The translations under genes and the position numbers were made by a program. A DNA stretch of 64,000 bases from Linanthus parryae (taxonomy: Eukaryota > Streptophyta > Magnoliopsida > Ericales > Polemoniaceae). Positions within the stretch are counted from its first letter, which is position 1, and each line of letters opens with the position of its first letter. Below, piece by piece: positions 46,801 to 58,823 of the stretch. A model generated the notes under the pieces. That model saw only the letters and a program-made list of their open reading frames with translations, was not told where the DNA came from and did not search any database. Location: positions 85,663,495 through 85,727,494 of the forward strand of contig JALGPY010000005.1 of the NCBI GenBank assembly GCA_023055425.1, written 5' to 3'.

Positions 46801-47674
46801 GAGCCAAACTGTATCAAGATATTGAGGCCAAGGGGTTTATAGAGCTATAGAGTGCTACTTATACTTGTAAGGGTCACTACGGTATAGGGGTGTAGACACT
46901 TAAGGCCTTTTAGCTAATGTTGTGAGCGGGGTTGACGAATGGGCTCCCTTAACGCTCGGGTGAAATAGGGTTTTGATAGACCAAAGAAGGAACCCTTAGT
47001 GATTATTTCGTGATCCCTCTGTTTACATCGATCCTGCTGGTGGCTCTTGACACGCCACAGCTAAATTAAACTGTTGATTGAAGTCGAAATTAAAAATTGA
47101 CTACTTATTAATGTTGTTTGTGGCTCTTGATATGCCTTAATCGATTGAAATGAATTGTAAATCTTGGCTACTCATGAACTACTATCGTTATCAGTTCAAA
47201 TGAACTTGTTTACTCTGGATATTTTACCAACTACTCGTGGTTTCTCAATGTTATTAAATTGAGAGGTTTTGTTAGTCGGTTACTTCAAGTTGATCCAAAT
47301 TCTCCAATATGATAGTTTTACTGTTTAAATCTTCTGAATTGTTTCGACTCATGCTTCCGTGCCACTCGTTGCTTTACATGTCGTAGTGTGTACTTACTCA
47401 GTTTTTACTGATCAATTTCTTCAAAACTGCGTCGGCTTTTGCCATTTAAAACCGCAGGTCGTCAATTAACGTGGGGGATGAGAACGCGGATCGAGACGAA
47501 GAAGTTCAGCTTAAGTCAGATCACTTAGTAGATCACACATGATTTGTTTTAGATTGTACTTATTATCGAAATTTTGTTATGTACTTTAACCGAAATGTAA
47601 ACTTAATAGTTAATAATCTACTTCTGGTTATCGATTGTCGCGTTAACCCTGAACCGAGATCCGGGGTTGTTTCA
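43855..47674 (+). repeat. LARD LTR3, 3,820 bp, complete
   Basis: TGTAACACC to GGTTGTTTCA. It shares private variants with LTR4 against LTR1 and LTR2, such as GCGCACAAATCGCGCC and GACAAGTTTATTCGTGCATG, so LTR3 and LTR4 are the most recent pair. Confidence 0.9.
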
Positions 47675-48921
47675 GATGGTATCAGAGCATCGGTTCTCCG
47701 GTTAAAGTGACTTTTCGATTTCCATTAGTAGAGAATAAGAAGATAAAACGTTTTCAAAATTTAAAATTGATTAGGATAACCCAATTTGGCAATAAGGAGT
47801 AAACAAGCCGTCGGGGAGTTTGGGTACTTACGTATTGTTCAACTCGATTTGTATTTACTTGTTGATTAACTGTTAACTACTTGTTGATATGTGATCTATG
47901 CGAAATCCACTTGTTAATTATATGTTGGTTATTCTATGGGCATTTTAGTTGCTATATAGAAATGATTTATCATTTTCGTGTGATGTGTATCCGCGTTCCT
48001 TTGTTTGATTATGTTTCTATGTTATTTTGTTGACGAGAGAGTAACGACGCTTTGATTTAGAAGACCATGAGACCAATCTTTTCTTACCTACGAGAGATGA
48101 CTTTTAAGATTATATTTTATTTTGTTTCACTTTGATTTTATTTGACACAGTCATTTCCAAATTAGACAGTTCAAATAATAAATTATTTTATTAAAAAAAA
48201 ATGGGTTTCCAAAATTATTTGGGTGTCGAGCTATCAAATGCCAAGTGATATGGACCACTTTGTTTATCAGTCCGCTGGCGCGACTCTTAGTACGACGGTA
48301 CTATAAGTTGTACCCGCTGTGTAGACTAAGTTGGAACATTTGAAACACATGCGAGGTTTGTTAGAAAGGCACGTTGTGTGACGACACATAGTGTCCTTTC
48401 TCCCTCGTATGCGTGGAACACTTTTGGTGATTGGTTTATCTAACCCTATAGAGGTAAGACAACATTTTCTTAACGCAGATAAGTCAAGCAAAACGACATG
48501 TTAGTCTTGATAAAAGTATTTTTCTAAAATTTTCGAGATTTGTATAAATTCGAGCAAATTTTTGAGTCGCTTCTAAAATTGAGAACTTGTAGTTTGTTAC
48601 TGAACTTATCTTGTTTCGAACTTTTACTTGTACTAATCGTACAAGGAAACCCTAATGTGATGCGAGTTTGGGCTGGTACTTAGTATAGACCCCGTCGTGC
48701 GGAGAGTGAGAATGAGGAATTTCTTTTAGTTAAGGTGTTTCAAGTTGACCATCTAAGGAAGCCATCTTTGGAGCAGAACGTCCGACGAGGGTGGTTTATG
48801 TACTTGTCCGATTAAGTCAAATAGACTGAGTCACTGTGCTGCATTTCATCTGCAATTCGTGTATGTGGGTAATTATATGATGAGATCTTCGAGGAAGAAT
48901 ATTCTTTTAAGGTGGGTAGAT
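47675..48921 (+). mobile_element. LARD internal region 3
   Basis: 1,247 bp, intact from GATGGTATCAGAGCATCGG to AAGGTGGGTAGAT; same length as region 1. It shares AATATTCTTTTAAGGTGGG with region 2 against AAGATTC...GGTGAG in region 1. No coding potential. Confidence 0.85.
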
Positions 48922-51809
48922 TGTAACACCCCTCATTTCCAAGAGAATTCTTAGTGCAATATCAAGACTTTGGGGGCGAATTTGTAAATAGTTTGTCACA
49001 ACTTTAAAGTTTGAATTTTGGAGTGTTAGCAATGTTTGGAAGTTGTTCGGATGATTTTAAAGCAGCAGAAGTGTTTGGGGTTGTTATGTAGTTATCCGAA
49101 ATTAAGTAGAAACTCTAATTCTAGTTTATACACTAAAGTTCTAAAAACTACACTTTCACCCCCTATGCATGTTAGCCATTTGTCATTTCCTCTTGTGAGA
49201 GCTTACCACCTACCCCCACGAGGTGGTAGCATCATACCAACACCCAATCATCTCAATTCAATTGACTTATCTCTTCTCTCACCATCTTCTTCTTCATTTT
49301 CTCCTTCTTCATGAACCACTACCAAGACCGCCTCTACACCACCACCTCCCACAGTGGAACCACCAAAACCACCACCTGCCATCACCTCACACCAACGTGC
49401 TGCTGCTGGGAGCTCGTGACAACTTAGAAACGAAAACCCCCAAGTCAATTTTGGCGTTCGTCAAGCAGTGGCTTCGGAAATTCGAAGGTCAGGTTGGAGA
49501 ACCCTAACCCTTAATCTGTCCAATTCGTCTTCTTCGTTTTAAATCAGTAGTAATAAGCCCCATATTCATGATCCTCGTCTCCAGGCGAGCTCAACGACAC
49601 CAAGAAAACGCCGTAACTCGCCGGATTTCGCTCGCCGGATTCTGGGCTTCAAACCCGTCGGAAACCGCTGCTAGACGCCCGACTTCGGCGTTCTCTCTGT
49701 TCCTGGCCAATTCTCCCCTCCACGCGGTTTCTCTGAGGTCTCTGGGCGTCCAAGACAACTCAGGAGAACCCAGAAGCTCCTGGGTACGCGCGGAATCGAC
49801 GGAAACCGTGCGACGAGTCGCCGGAATCCGCCATGGCCGCCGGAATAGCTCAAGCTCGGTACGGCTTCGATTCTTGCTTGTTTTGATCAATTTAAAGCAT
49901 GAGCAATGTCCTAATCATCTCCTGAACTCATTTGCATCGTCGAATCATGACTGTAACAACGAATTTGACAAGTTTATTCGTGCATGTTGAGTTTTACGGT
50001 TTGAAAACCTGCCCTGTTCGTCGGCCTGTAACTCTCTCGATACTTGATGTCTTGACCTGATTCTTGTTGCTATGGATTCCCTACATTTAGTAATCCAACT
50101 TTCGTGTTGATTTCCTGGTCCAATTCGATCTCTAAACCCCCTGAATTTGTGTTCGAAGTAGCTGCAGTTACATGTTCTTGAGACTCATGCTCTTGATTGC
50201 TGCATTTCTTGTCGACTTTGGACACTTGTATCTTCCTCGTTTTTAATCCGTTTGAAGTGATTCTTGACTTTCGGGAAAGCTTAGACTTAGCTCTACAACA
50301 TCTATTTGACTTCCTTGAGCTAATTTTCCCTCCAACTGGTTTAAATCTGAGCCTAAAGTTGAGAAAAATGTTGTGTTCTTGGGTTTCAAGTGCTCAAAAT
50401 TTTTCTAAGTATTGAATGTTATGGTAAAACATCCATTTTGTAACCCTTCTATCTTCTTCAAAACTTAATGAAATTTAGATCTGTTTTCTCCTATGAAAAG
50501 TTGGTATATAATACTTCAAATCATCATCTCTGGGTCATGTTCAAATTTATAACGGATTGCGCACAAATCGCGCCTAAACTTGCTACTTTGAACTTATAAT
50601 AAACACTTGAAATTTTTCTAAGTGTTGAATCGTTATTTTTACCCAACTTTGAACAAGCATAGCTTTTTGTGTATTTTGAATTGTTGGAAGTTCAAATATG
50701 TTCTGGAATCTTTAATCTACCATCTTCAAAACCCTATTCTTATATTTCCAAGTATCCCCCTCAATTGATCACAAATCAGCTCTAAATTTGACTAGTTGAG
50801 TCGATTTTCCTCTATTTTTTACTTTTGAATTCGACATTCTAAATGACATTTCTAGCCTCAGCGTTCTTCATGAAACTTGATCGTAATCATATTCTGAGTC
50901 TAAATATCAAGTTTGACCAAGTTTGACTTTTCGCAAACCCTAGTTAGACTGAACTGTATAGGAGGGGCAAAATAGTAATTTCACTTAAACTTTGAATTGA
51001 GATTAGTTTAGTAACTTGGAGTTTGTCAGCATGTCTTGTATGCGTATTTGGAGTACTCGTATATAATTCTGGGCTAGTGTTGACCAAGTCAAATGTTGGG
51101 GTCTTTTTGCAATTTTACCAAAGTTTAGGGGCCTAAGTGCAAATTATTGAAAGTTGTAGATTTCGATCCTGCTGGTGGCTCTTGACACGCCTCAGCTAAA
51201 TTAAACTGTTGATTGAAGTCGAAATTAAAAATTGACTACTTATTAATGTTGTTTGTGGCTCTTGATATGCCCTAATCGATTGAAATGAATTGTAAATCTT
51301 GGCTACTCATGAACTACTATCGTTATCAGTTCAAATGAACTTGTTTACTCTGGATATTTTACCAACTACTCGTGGTTTCTCAATGTTATTAAATTGAGAG
51401 GTTTTGTTAGTCGGTTACTTCAAGTTGATCCAAATTCTCCAATATGATAGTTTTACTGTTTAAATCTTCTGAATTGTTTCGACTCATGCTTCCGTGCCAC
51501 TCGTTGCTTTACATGTCGTAGTGTGTACTTACTCAGTTTTTACTGATCAATTTCTTCAAAACTGCGTCGGCTTTTGCCATTTAAAACCGCAGGTCGTCAA
51601 TCAACGTGGGGGATGAGAACACGGATCGAGACGAAGAAGTTCAGCTTAAGTCAGATCACTTAGTAGATCACACACGATTTGTTTTAGATTGTACTTATTA
51701 TCAGAATTTTGTTATGTACTTTAACCGAAATGTAAACTTAATAGTTAATAATATACTTCTGGATATCGATTGTCGCGTTAACCCTGAACCGAGATCCCGG
51801 GTTGTTTCA
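48922..51809 (+). repeat. LARD LTR4 with a 932-bp internal deletion
   Basis: 2,888 bp. Relative to LTR3 the segment equivalent to about 46101-47032 is gone. The junction at about 51161-51168 (TTTCGATCCTGC) retains TCGAT, present at both breakpoints. It ends GGTTGTTTCA followed by the TAGGG duplication at 51810. Confidence 0.9.
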
Positions 51810-51814
51810 TAGGG

Positions 51815-51904
51815 GGTGGATTTCATACACACAAGCTCTGTGATTTGGGCCAGTATTAACCTTATGCCATTGTCATTGTTTCAAGACTGGGCATTTATAA
51901 GACA
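51815..51904 (+). pseudogene. Athila protease fragment between two insertions
   Basis: About 95 bp continue the protease region cut at 26188. One frame reads ASINLMPLSLFQDW; with small indels just upstream the aspartic protease signature DLG-A-S is recognisable. The left edge is the TAGGG duplication of the concatemer, the right edge the ATAAT duplication of the minus-strand gypsy element. It continues at 57799. Confidence 0.7.
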
Positions 51905-51928
51905 ATAATTGCGACACCCCGCACCTCG

Positions 51929-52143
51929 TCCTTCGAGTACACAAGGACGTCATCAATGAAGACGACTACAAAACGGTCTAGGAATGGCCTCATCACTCGG
52001 TTCATCAGGTCCATAAACACTGCAGGTGCATTGGTTAGACCAAAAGGCATTACTGTGAACTCGTAATGGCCATACCTCGTTCTAAAGGCTGTCTTCGGGA
52101 TATCCTTCTCAGCTACCCGAAGTTGATGGTACCCTGACCTCAA
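51929..52143 (-). pseudogene. Gypsy reverse transcriptase continuation, frameshifted and truncated
   Basis: After a single-base loss near 52143-52150 the reading moves to another frame: [34 protein letters not shown] and the catalytic [12 protein letters not shown]. It then runs directly into the 19-bp LTR remnant. The remaining half of reverse transcriptase and everything downstream are deleted. Confidence 0.85.
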
Positions 52144-54281
52144 GTCATCTTCGAAAAGACACTAGCCCCTTGTAATTGATCGAACAAGTCGTCAATCCGG
52201 GGTAGAGGGTACTTATTCTTGATGGTTGCATTGTTCAACTCGCGGTAGTCAATGCATAGCCTTAAGCTTCCATCTTTCTTCTTCACGAAAAGCACTGGTG
52301 CTCCCCAAGGTGAAACACTTGGCCTTATGTATCCCTTCTGTAGGAGTTCCTGCAATTGATCCTTCAACTCCTTCAATTCAGCTGGTGCCATTCGATACGG
52401 TGCTTTCGAGATCGGCGCGGTTCCGGGTGCTAAGTCTAGAGTAAACTCCAATTCTCTCTTGGGTGGCATACCTGGAATCTCGTCTGGAAATACGTCGGGA
52501 AATTCCTTCACAACAGGTATCTCTTCCAACACATTCTCCTTCTTGGACACATCCTGGATGTAGCACAAGTAGGCGGAGTTCCATTTCTTCACTTGGTTGA
52601 CTATGGTCATTGCTGACACTAGTCTGATACAGGGCTCCTTCTTGATCACACGATAAGAAATCTTCTCACCGTTGGGTCCTCTTAGCCGAACCTTTTGATC
52701 GTAGCAATCAATGACGGCTCGATACTTGCTAAGCCAATCCATCCCTAGGATGACGTCTATGCCTTTGAGATCGAACTTAATCAGATCCGCAGGCAGGGTA
52801 TAGGCTAGAATTTTGACTTCTACTCCTTCAAATACAGTGTCACAAATTGCTATGTGGCCAGTGGGTGTTGCTACTGGGATAGATTTTCTAGCAGACTTAT
52901 TCAAACTCAATTTCTCAGCAAATGATGACGATATGAATGAGTATGATGCGCCAGAATCAAATAATATAAAGGCTGGGTGCTCATGGACAAGGAAAGTACC
53001 CGTAACAACTCCGTGAGCGGCTTCAGCCTCAGTCTTTGTCATGACTGCAATCCTTCCCACATTGGCATTCTGAGTTCCAGATCCTCCTGCTCCAGCTCCA
53101 GTGTTCACATTACTTCCTTGACCAGCATTGTTGTTGCGGTTCTGAGCTCCATGCTGTCCTGCATTCCCCTGGTTGTAGTTTGGCTGCCTTCCATAGCCAT
53201 CTCCCTGGTTATTGCGGTTTCCAGGGTTCCTGTTTCCATATCCGATCTGCAGAGTCGCTGGTTGCTGGTTCCCATACTGCTGGCGGTTTCCCGGATAGTT
53301 GTTCTGGGGTTGCCTCTGATAGTTCCCTCCTCGGTTCACCTGTTGGTTCCCGCCTGGTCGAGCTCGACATTCATAAGCACGATGTCCCTTCTTGTTGCAG
53401 TTGTGGCAGATGACCAAGTTCCCCATACAGTCTCTTCCTGGGTGATTTTGCTGACATCTCTTGCAGATGTAGCGACGAACTGGCTGAGCTACCTGCCACT
53501 GCTGGTTCTGATGGTTCCCTCCATTGTTTGGCTTCAACTTCTTGTTACTGCCGCTACCTCCTGCTTCAGCTGCCTTGCGTTTCCCGCGAAACTCATCTTG
53601 CACCTCCTGGACTTGCCACATGTCAGCTGCTCGATCATATGCCTCGTGCAAAGTGTCGTAAGTCCTGCTACGCATGATCTTCTGCAACTGGAGGTGTAGT
53701 CCCGAAATGAACTTGTTGATCTTATCATTCTCATCGGGTACAGTGTGGTCTGCAAACCTTAGCAGCTCTACGAACTTTTTGAAGTAGTCCGTAACTGAGC
53801 CGTTCCCTTGCCTCAGATTGTTGAACTCATTGCACTTCAGTCTCTTGACATGTGCTGGGTAGAACCGAGTTCTAAGAGCAGTCTTAAAGGCTTCCCAGTT
53901 GAAATTGGGTCGAGCCAGCAAGACTTCTTGACTGGTGGTCCACCAATCATCTGCGTCATGTGACAGATGGATGATGGCGCAGTTGATCTTCTCATCATCA
54001 GGGCAATGTACAACCCTAAGCAACTTCTCGAAATGTCTGATCCAGTTCTCCAATTCAACGGGATCTTCCTTCCCACTGAATTGGCGAGGATGCAGATCAG
54101 CTATTTGCTTGGCATAGCTTTGTTTTCCACGCTCTTCATTACTAACTACTCGGTCCATGATTTGCGTCATCTGGGCCATCTGTGCAGCTAGTTGTTCCAC
54201 CGTCGGTTGGTTATTTCCTGCAGCTGCCATTTGTTCTTGGCTGACTCTCCTGATGTAGTAGCGCAGGGGTCTATCAGTCAT
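52140..54281 (-). CDS. Gypsy Gag-protease-reverse transcriptase (N-terminal part)
   Basis: A 713-residue open frame. Gag has the retrotransposon capsid stretch ([45 protein letters not shown]), then Gln/Asn/Gly-rich sequence around the zinc knuckle [14 protein letters not shown]. Protease shows [15 protein letters not shown]. Reverse transcriptase begins at [18 protein letters not shown] and includes [32 protein letters not shown] and LCIDYRELN, ending prematurely at FSKMT and a stop where relatives continue with Asp-Leu-Arg-Ser-Gly-Tyr. The frame is otherwise open, so decay is limited. The start MTDRPLRYY lies about 370 bp from the primer site. Confidence 0.9.
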   Translation of the reverse strand: MTDRPLRYYIRRVSQEQMAAAGNNQPTVEQLAAQMAQMTQIMDRVVSNEERGKQSYAKQIADLHPRQFSGKEDPVELENWIRHFEKLLRVVHCPDDEKINCAIIHLSHDADDWWTTSQEVLLARPNFNWEAFKTALRTRFYPAHVKRLKCNEFNNLRQGNGSVTDYFKKFVELLRFADHTVPDENDKINKFISGLHLQLQKIMRSRTYDTLHEAYDRAADMWQVQEVQDEFRGKRKAAEAGGSGSNKKLKPNNGGNHQNQQWQVAQPVRRYICKRCQQNHPGRDCMGNLVICHNCNKKGHRAYECRARPGGNQQVNRGGNYQRQPQNNYPGNRQQYGNQQPATLQIGYGNRNPGNRNNQGDGYGRQPNYNQGNAGQHGAQNRNNNAGQGSNVNTGAGAGGSGTQNANVGRIAVMTKTEAEAAHGVVTGTFLVHEHPAFILFDSGASYSFISSSFAEKLSLNKSARKSIPVATPTGHIAICDTVFEGVEVKILAYTLPADLIKFDLKGIDVILGMDWLSKYRAVIDCYDQKVRLRGPNGEKISYRVIKKEPCIRLVSAMTIVNQVKKWNSAYLCYIQDVSKKENVLEEIPVVKEFPDVFPDEIPGMPPKRELEFTLDLAPGTAPISKAPYRMAPAELKELKDQLQELLQKGYIRPSVSPWGAPVLFVKKKDGSLRLCIDYRELNNATIKNKYPLPRIDDLFDQLQGASVFSKMT

Positions 54282-54651
54282 ACTCCTACACTATCACCTA
54301 TCTTAATTATTCCATATTTTATCACAGATAAATAGTTAAAATGAATTATTTCATGAATTGCATGTTATCCTCTTCAAATAGCACATATATTCCGTCTAAT
54401 AAGTCAAGCATATAATTCTTCACATGATCATGTAAAAATATACCAACACATATATCTCATACTTCAAACCAGCCAACTCATATATCAGAAGTCTCAAAAC
54501 GTCATTCCAAATTGGAAATGGACGTGGGTGGGTGGGACTTCAATAAAAATAATACTACCCATCCCCCAAGCGGCTTGTCAAATTTTATTTTTTCTTATCC
54601 TATATTCATTTTAAATTGCCCTACAGGTTTTAATTCATTTTTTGGTTGCCT

Positions 54652-54663
54652 GCTCTGATACCA
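54652..54663 (-). other. Gypsy primer-binding site
   Basis: GCTCTGATACCA, the complement of TGGTATCAGAGC, lies 2 bp from the LTR; initiator tRNA-Met type as in most chromoviruses. Confidence 0.9.
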
Positions 54664-54665
54664 CC

Positions 54666-57600
54666 TGCGACACCCCGCACCTCGCCGTGAGGAGAAGTAC
54701 GGGAATGCCGTCCCCCGCCCGAGATTGCTCGCGGGTGCAAGGGGAGATAGAGTGGTAAACAAAACAAACATCGCATAATTATTTATTACAAACCAGAAGT
54801 CTTCAAAGTGATACATTACATACTATTAAACAGGATGAAACATTGTCTAGGTGCTTCAATTATTTAAGTACTAGATAACTAGGTGGTCCGCGATATCCCC
54901 TTAAGCCGAGCTCCCTTCACCTAGACCTGCGGGGGAAAGAAACAAGACCGCAATTTTTCCAAAGTCAGCACAAACGCTGAGCAAGTAAACACCCCAACAT
55001 GTAAATCGGAAAGAGGCATATTTTATTTTAAATAAAAAGAGGAATAACAAAGAAGTAAACAACACATTATTTCAAATGACCAATATAAATTATCCAACTC
55101 ATTATTTAATATTCCCAATCCATTTCCATATTTTCCAAAACAAACCAAGTCCATCCATCATCCATATGAAAAAAATCCAAATTTATTTAGTTGTAGCGGG
55201 CAACGAACCAATCCAAAAATATAGAACCAACCATCTCGCATGCAACCAAGAACTTAAGTGTCGACACCCCCTTAAGACTCTAGCGGCCAGAAGGGTGAGT
55301 ACATGGTGCGACTCGGGGCAATGGCAACCGAGCCAAATATAATAATCACAATATATAGAATAATTTGAATAGGGTTCCACCGCACAACTGTTATCACTTT
55401 ACGTTATTACGTAATATTAATCTCGTGTGACATTTTCCAAAATAATCAGCAAGCAAGTAATTGAAATATCAAGTTAAGCGTTTAAATCACAAATCACATT
55501 TTGAGACGTATAAATCATAAAAATAATTGGACACGAAAGAAGGACGGGCACACTAGGTTAGGCATATTTACTCACCTCAAGTAGCACAACAAATGTCACG
55601 ATAGCTCCTATAGATACACGTAGCCCTCGTCTACGAATTCGTCACCACCTACAATTTATAATTCCTAAATTAATTACAAGTTTAATCATGCAAGTATGCA
55701 AAAATTGCTATATCTCCTAATTTCTCATTTTTCTTTATCCCCCTTAATCCCATTAATTAATATCATAAAACAATTATTTAATTAACACTTATATTTTCCT
55801 CATAAAAATATTATAATTCATATAAATACAAGCTCGTAAAATTATTGAGTAATAAGACGAATATTAGGCTTATACAATTTCTTTATTTTATAGGAAATAA
55901 TAACCTAATAAACAAACTATTTATTCATAAGTGACTATAAAAGTTAATTCAAACCAATTCAATTATAGCTATTTAGTTATTAGAAAATATATATACTTAT
56001 ATAATAATTAAATACTCAAATAAAATTCACAAAAATGCTTATTTCAATGAAACAAGTCATACATAATTATAAACTTATGTTGAATAATTTCTAATATCTA
56101 TGAAAAATATTCAAGTAATATCAAATAATATTAATATAGATTTTTATTTAAAAAGTCTACTTTATTTTTATTTCACAAACTAACTTCCAACTTATTTATT
56201 TTTAACAATATTAACAAAATAATCTATTTTACTCAAAATAACAATTTACAAGCAATTTAAACTATTTAGTTAAATAAGCCAAAATTATCTAATTAAACCA
56301 AATCGTACATTTTTATCTTGCTTGTAAAAACAACAATATTTCATATAAATATAACTCTATGTAATTTTAACAACTTGTTTACTTTCATTTAGTCGAAATA
56401 ATACATATAATTATTTGCTTATATCATAAATCCAAAAATAACACTTTTAAAGTTTTATATAAATATGCAGTTTGATAATATACACGCATCACCCCCAATC
56501 TTTGAGAAACTAAACATGCAGTTAACACCTTGCCCTCAACTTTTCAGAAATGACATAAACTACCCCCCTTTATGAACACAAGCATACAATTCAAACCCAA
56601 CATACCCGATTCGTGTTAGAGCTAACAAAATGTGATTTTGATGATTGGAAATGAACTAGAGAGTGATTTAGGACTCACCTACGCGAAAAATCGCGAGAAA
56701 CGGTCAAGAAACGGAGCGGGTCTCGTCTCCGAAGGCGGCGGTCGGCGGTGATGAACACCAACGACGAATCGGACGTCCTAGGCTCTGTTCGAGGTTGCTA
56801 AAGCACTCCTCGGACCTCCAGGAGTATTTTGGTTCAAACGAGAGCAAGTGGGTCGCTCCGGTTAGCTCGGGTGAGCTTCTCGCCGAATTTAATGGTGGCG
56901 GCGGCGATGGTGGCGGCTCGGGGTGTTCTGCAGCCAACTGCTGCTGCTAAGGCTCTGCCTTGGGTCGAAATAGAGAGGGTGAGGGCTTGAGATGGTCGAA
57001 AAAGTGAGAGAGTGAGAGAGGCAGAGGTGGTGGCGGCGTTTTGCCTTCGGGTTGGTTCGCCGGAGTTGCTGGCGGCCTTCTCGGCGGCTGCTGCTGCTGC
57101 TACTACTGGTAGGGTGTAGCAGAGAGGAAGAGAGAAGGGTTTTCAAGTGTTTAAAGCAGTGAGGGGAAGAGGGAGAGAGAGGTGGGTGGCGGTGTTCCTG
57201 TCGGGCTTCTCGCCGGAGGTGGCTGGTGGCGTTGGCGGCAGCAGCTGCTGCTGCAGGTGGTGGTTAGCGGAGAGGCAGAGAGGGAGAAGAGAGGGAAGAG
57301 AGGAGGTGGCTGTGGTGTGGTGGTTCGTGCTGTGGTGGTGATGGGAGGGCGGTGAGTGAGAGAGAGAGGAGTGAGAGAGAAGCTTGTTTTGTTTCTGATG
57401 GCTTTTGGTGTGAGAGACAAAAGATAGTACAAAAGGGGTATTAAATAATACCATGTTACTTGGAGAGCTAAACTTCCTCCAACCGCCCCAACACTTTTCA
57501 TTTTTTTTTTCATTTTTTTTTTTTTTTGTGTCTACTAGTTAGCTTTGCTAGTGTGCTATTGTTGTACCAAATGGGTGTGTCTTCTAGTGGGTTGGGTACA

Positions 57601-57793
57601 CATAATTGCTATATTCACATAAACCACATAAAACGCTAAATAAATACACAATAAAAATACCGGTTTCTATAAAACTATTATATGTAATTTCCGAGTATAA
57701 TTTTCAACCCAAAATAATCTAACTCACCGCTCGCAATAAAAATTAAATTTTATATTTCCCAATTTACCCTTCACAGATTGACGGGGTATTACA
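54666..57793 (-). repeat. Gypsy 5' LTR, complete
   Basis: 3,128 bp with TGTAATACCCCGTC...GGGGTGTCGCA termini on the minus strand. The part nearest the outer end (about 56700-57450) is GC-rich with GCTGCTGCTG and GAGAGA runs that generate several overlapping low-complexity frames in both strands; I do not regard them as genes. The middle (about 55660-56600) is extremely AT-rich. Confidence 0.85.
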
Positions 57794-57798
57794 ATAAT

Positions 57799-58240
57799 GG
57801 TTAAGATGGGTCTGCAACTTGCAGACAATTCTATTTTGCCAACCAAGGGGGTGATAGAGAACTTCCTTGTCAAGGTGGGTGCATTTAGTTTCCAACTAAA
57901 TTCGTGATAGTGGACACCAATGAGGATTGCGATGTTCCACTCAACTTTGGGATACCTTTCTTGAAGACGATACGCGCGAATGTGGACTTGGAAACTGAGT
58001 ATCTCATTATCAAAGCTCTAGATCAACCACTTTTTTTTCAAGGCATTCTACCTGGGAAAGAGGAAGAATAAATTGGAAATAATCAAGTTTAGAGAAAGTC
58101 GAGTGGATTCTTCTCCTGGGTTGTCTACAGATTTTCCAGCCCTATCCTCCCGAATCAGAGAAGAGGCCTGCATTTATGAGTGAACATGATGTGGTGATCA
58201 AGATCAAAGGTAATAAACTGAAGGAGGAGGCCCGTCGTGC
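57799..58240 (+). pseudogene. Athila protease C-terminal remnant
   Basis: Picks up the Athila protease after the minus-strand insertion: MGLQLADNSI, GVIENFLVKVGAF and, with frame changes, DTNEDCDVPLNFG. These follow the order expected behind the protease active site of Athila/Tat elements. The sequence to about 58240 has several stops. No reverse transcriptase, RNase H or integrase follows, so the pol domains are deleted. Confidence 0.7.
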
Positions 58241-58823
58241 TAGACTTCCTTGACTATCTCAGGTAAGTGGGTCGGTTTGTTGACCTCAAATTACAAGGAA
58301 CTTTTTTTAGAGGCAACCCAACGTATTATCTGCTTTAACTTATGGAGTGCTCTTTTTTTTTTTTTAATTCAATTGTGTCGTGTTTTTAATTTTTTTATTT
58401 GGGGAGATGATAGAGTGAGACTAACATTGTTTCCAAGTGATATACATAAGCAAGTTTTGGGAGAGTCAACCCCGGTTTGCCATGGCACACGCGACCTTCA
58501 TAGGGACTCACCCTTGTGAGTTGGGGATTCTTTAGGCTTAATCTTCAGCAGAAGGAGAGCAGTTAACCCTGATGTGCGAGAACACATTGACCATATGGGA
58601 GCACTTTGTGACAAGCTATGTAGCTTGGGGATTTCTTAGCACGATATTCTTCTCCCGCCCTTGAGGCGGTTGGGAGTATATCTTTCCTTATGTTGGGGGT
58701 GTGAATTTCTTTTATTAAGTATGTCATCTCCTTTTTATATACTTTGCCCCGTGCATTTGAATGATCTCTAAATTCGTTGAGGACAACGAAACATTCCAGT
58801 GTCTGTGTGTTGGGGGGGGGGGG
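58241..58823 (+). other. Athila 3' untranslated region and polypurine tract
   Basis: Contains AGAGGCAACCCAACG, GTTGAGGACAACG and a G12-13 tract at about 58812-58823. Similar landmarks precede the 3' LTR in Athila/Tat and related gypsy elements. The frame at 58250-58519 has no domain and is a shadow. Confidence 0.55.

Larger units (their letters stand above)
26194..51809 (+). mobile_element. Concatemer of a non-coding LTR retrotransposon (LARD-like): LTR-INT-LTR-INT-LTR-INT-LTR
   Basis: Four LTRs and three internal regions lie head to tail, all in plus orientation. One 5-bp direct repeat, TAGGG, flanks the whole block (26189-26193 and 51810-51814), so it represents a single insertion enlarged afterwards. 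Each LTR begins TGTAACACCCCTCATTTCC; complete ones end GGTTGTTTCA. Each intact internal region starts GA plus the initiator-Met site TGGTATCAGAG and is 1,247 bp with no gag or pol. Large LTRs with a small non-coding interior define LARD-type elements. The TGTAACACCCC terminus and the GAGGAAGAA..TCTTTTAAGGTGGGTAG region before the LTR resemble the 3' end of Tekay/Del-type chromoviruses, a likely autonomous relative. The copia element at 31543-39712 is nested inside. Confidence 0.9.
51910..57793 (-). mobile_element. Truncated Ty3/gypsy chromovirus-like element, minus strand
   Basis: Read on the minus strand: a complete 3,128-bp 5' LTR (57793-54666, TGTAATACCCC...GGTGTCGCA), primer site, gag-protease-partial reverse transcriptase, and then only the last 19 bp of the 3' LTR (51928-51910). 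A 5-bp duplication ATAAT flanks it at 51905-51909 and 57794-57798, so the internal deletion happened after integration or during reverse transcription. RNase H, integrase, the chromodomain and nearly all of the 3' LTR are missing. Gag and reverse transcriptase resemble the Tekay/Del group. Confidence 0.9.

Noticed and set aside
52977..53699. 240-codon plus-strand frame rich in Ser/Val/Leu
   Set aside because: It is antisense to the gypsy Gag zinc-knuckle and Gln/Asn-rich region; composition follows from the complementary codons.
56704..57513. Several overlapping Ser/Pro/His-rich frames
   Set aside because: These are low-complexity GC-rich sequence within the gypsy LTR, with no domain and no start context.
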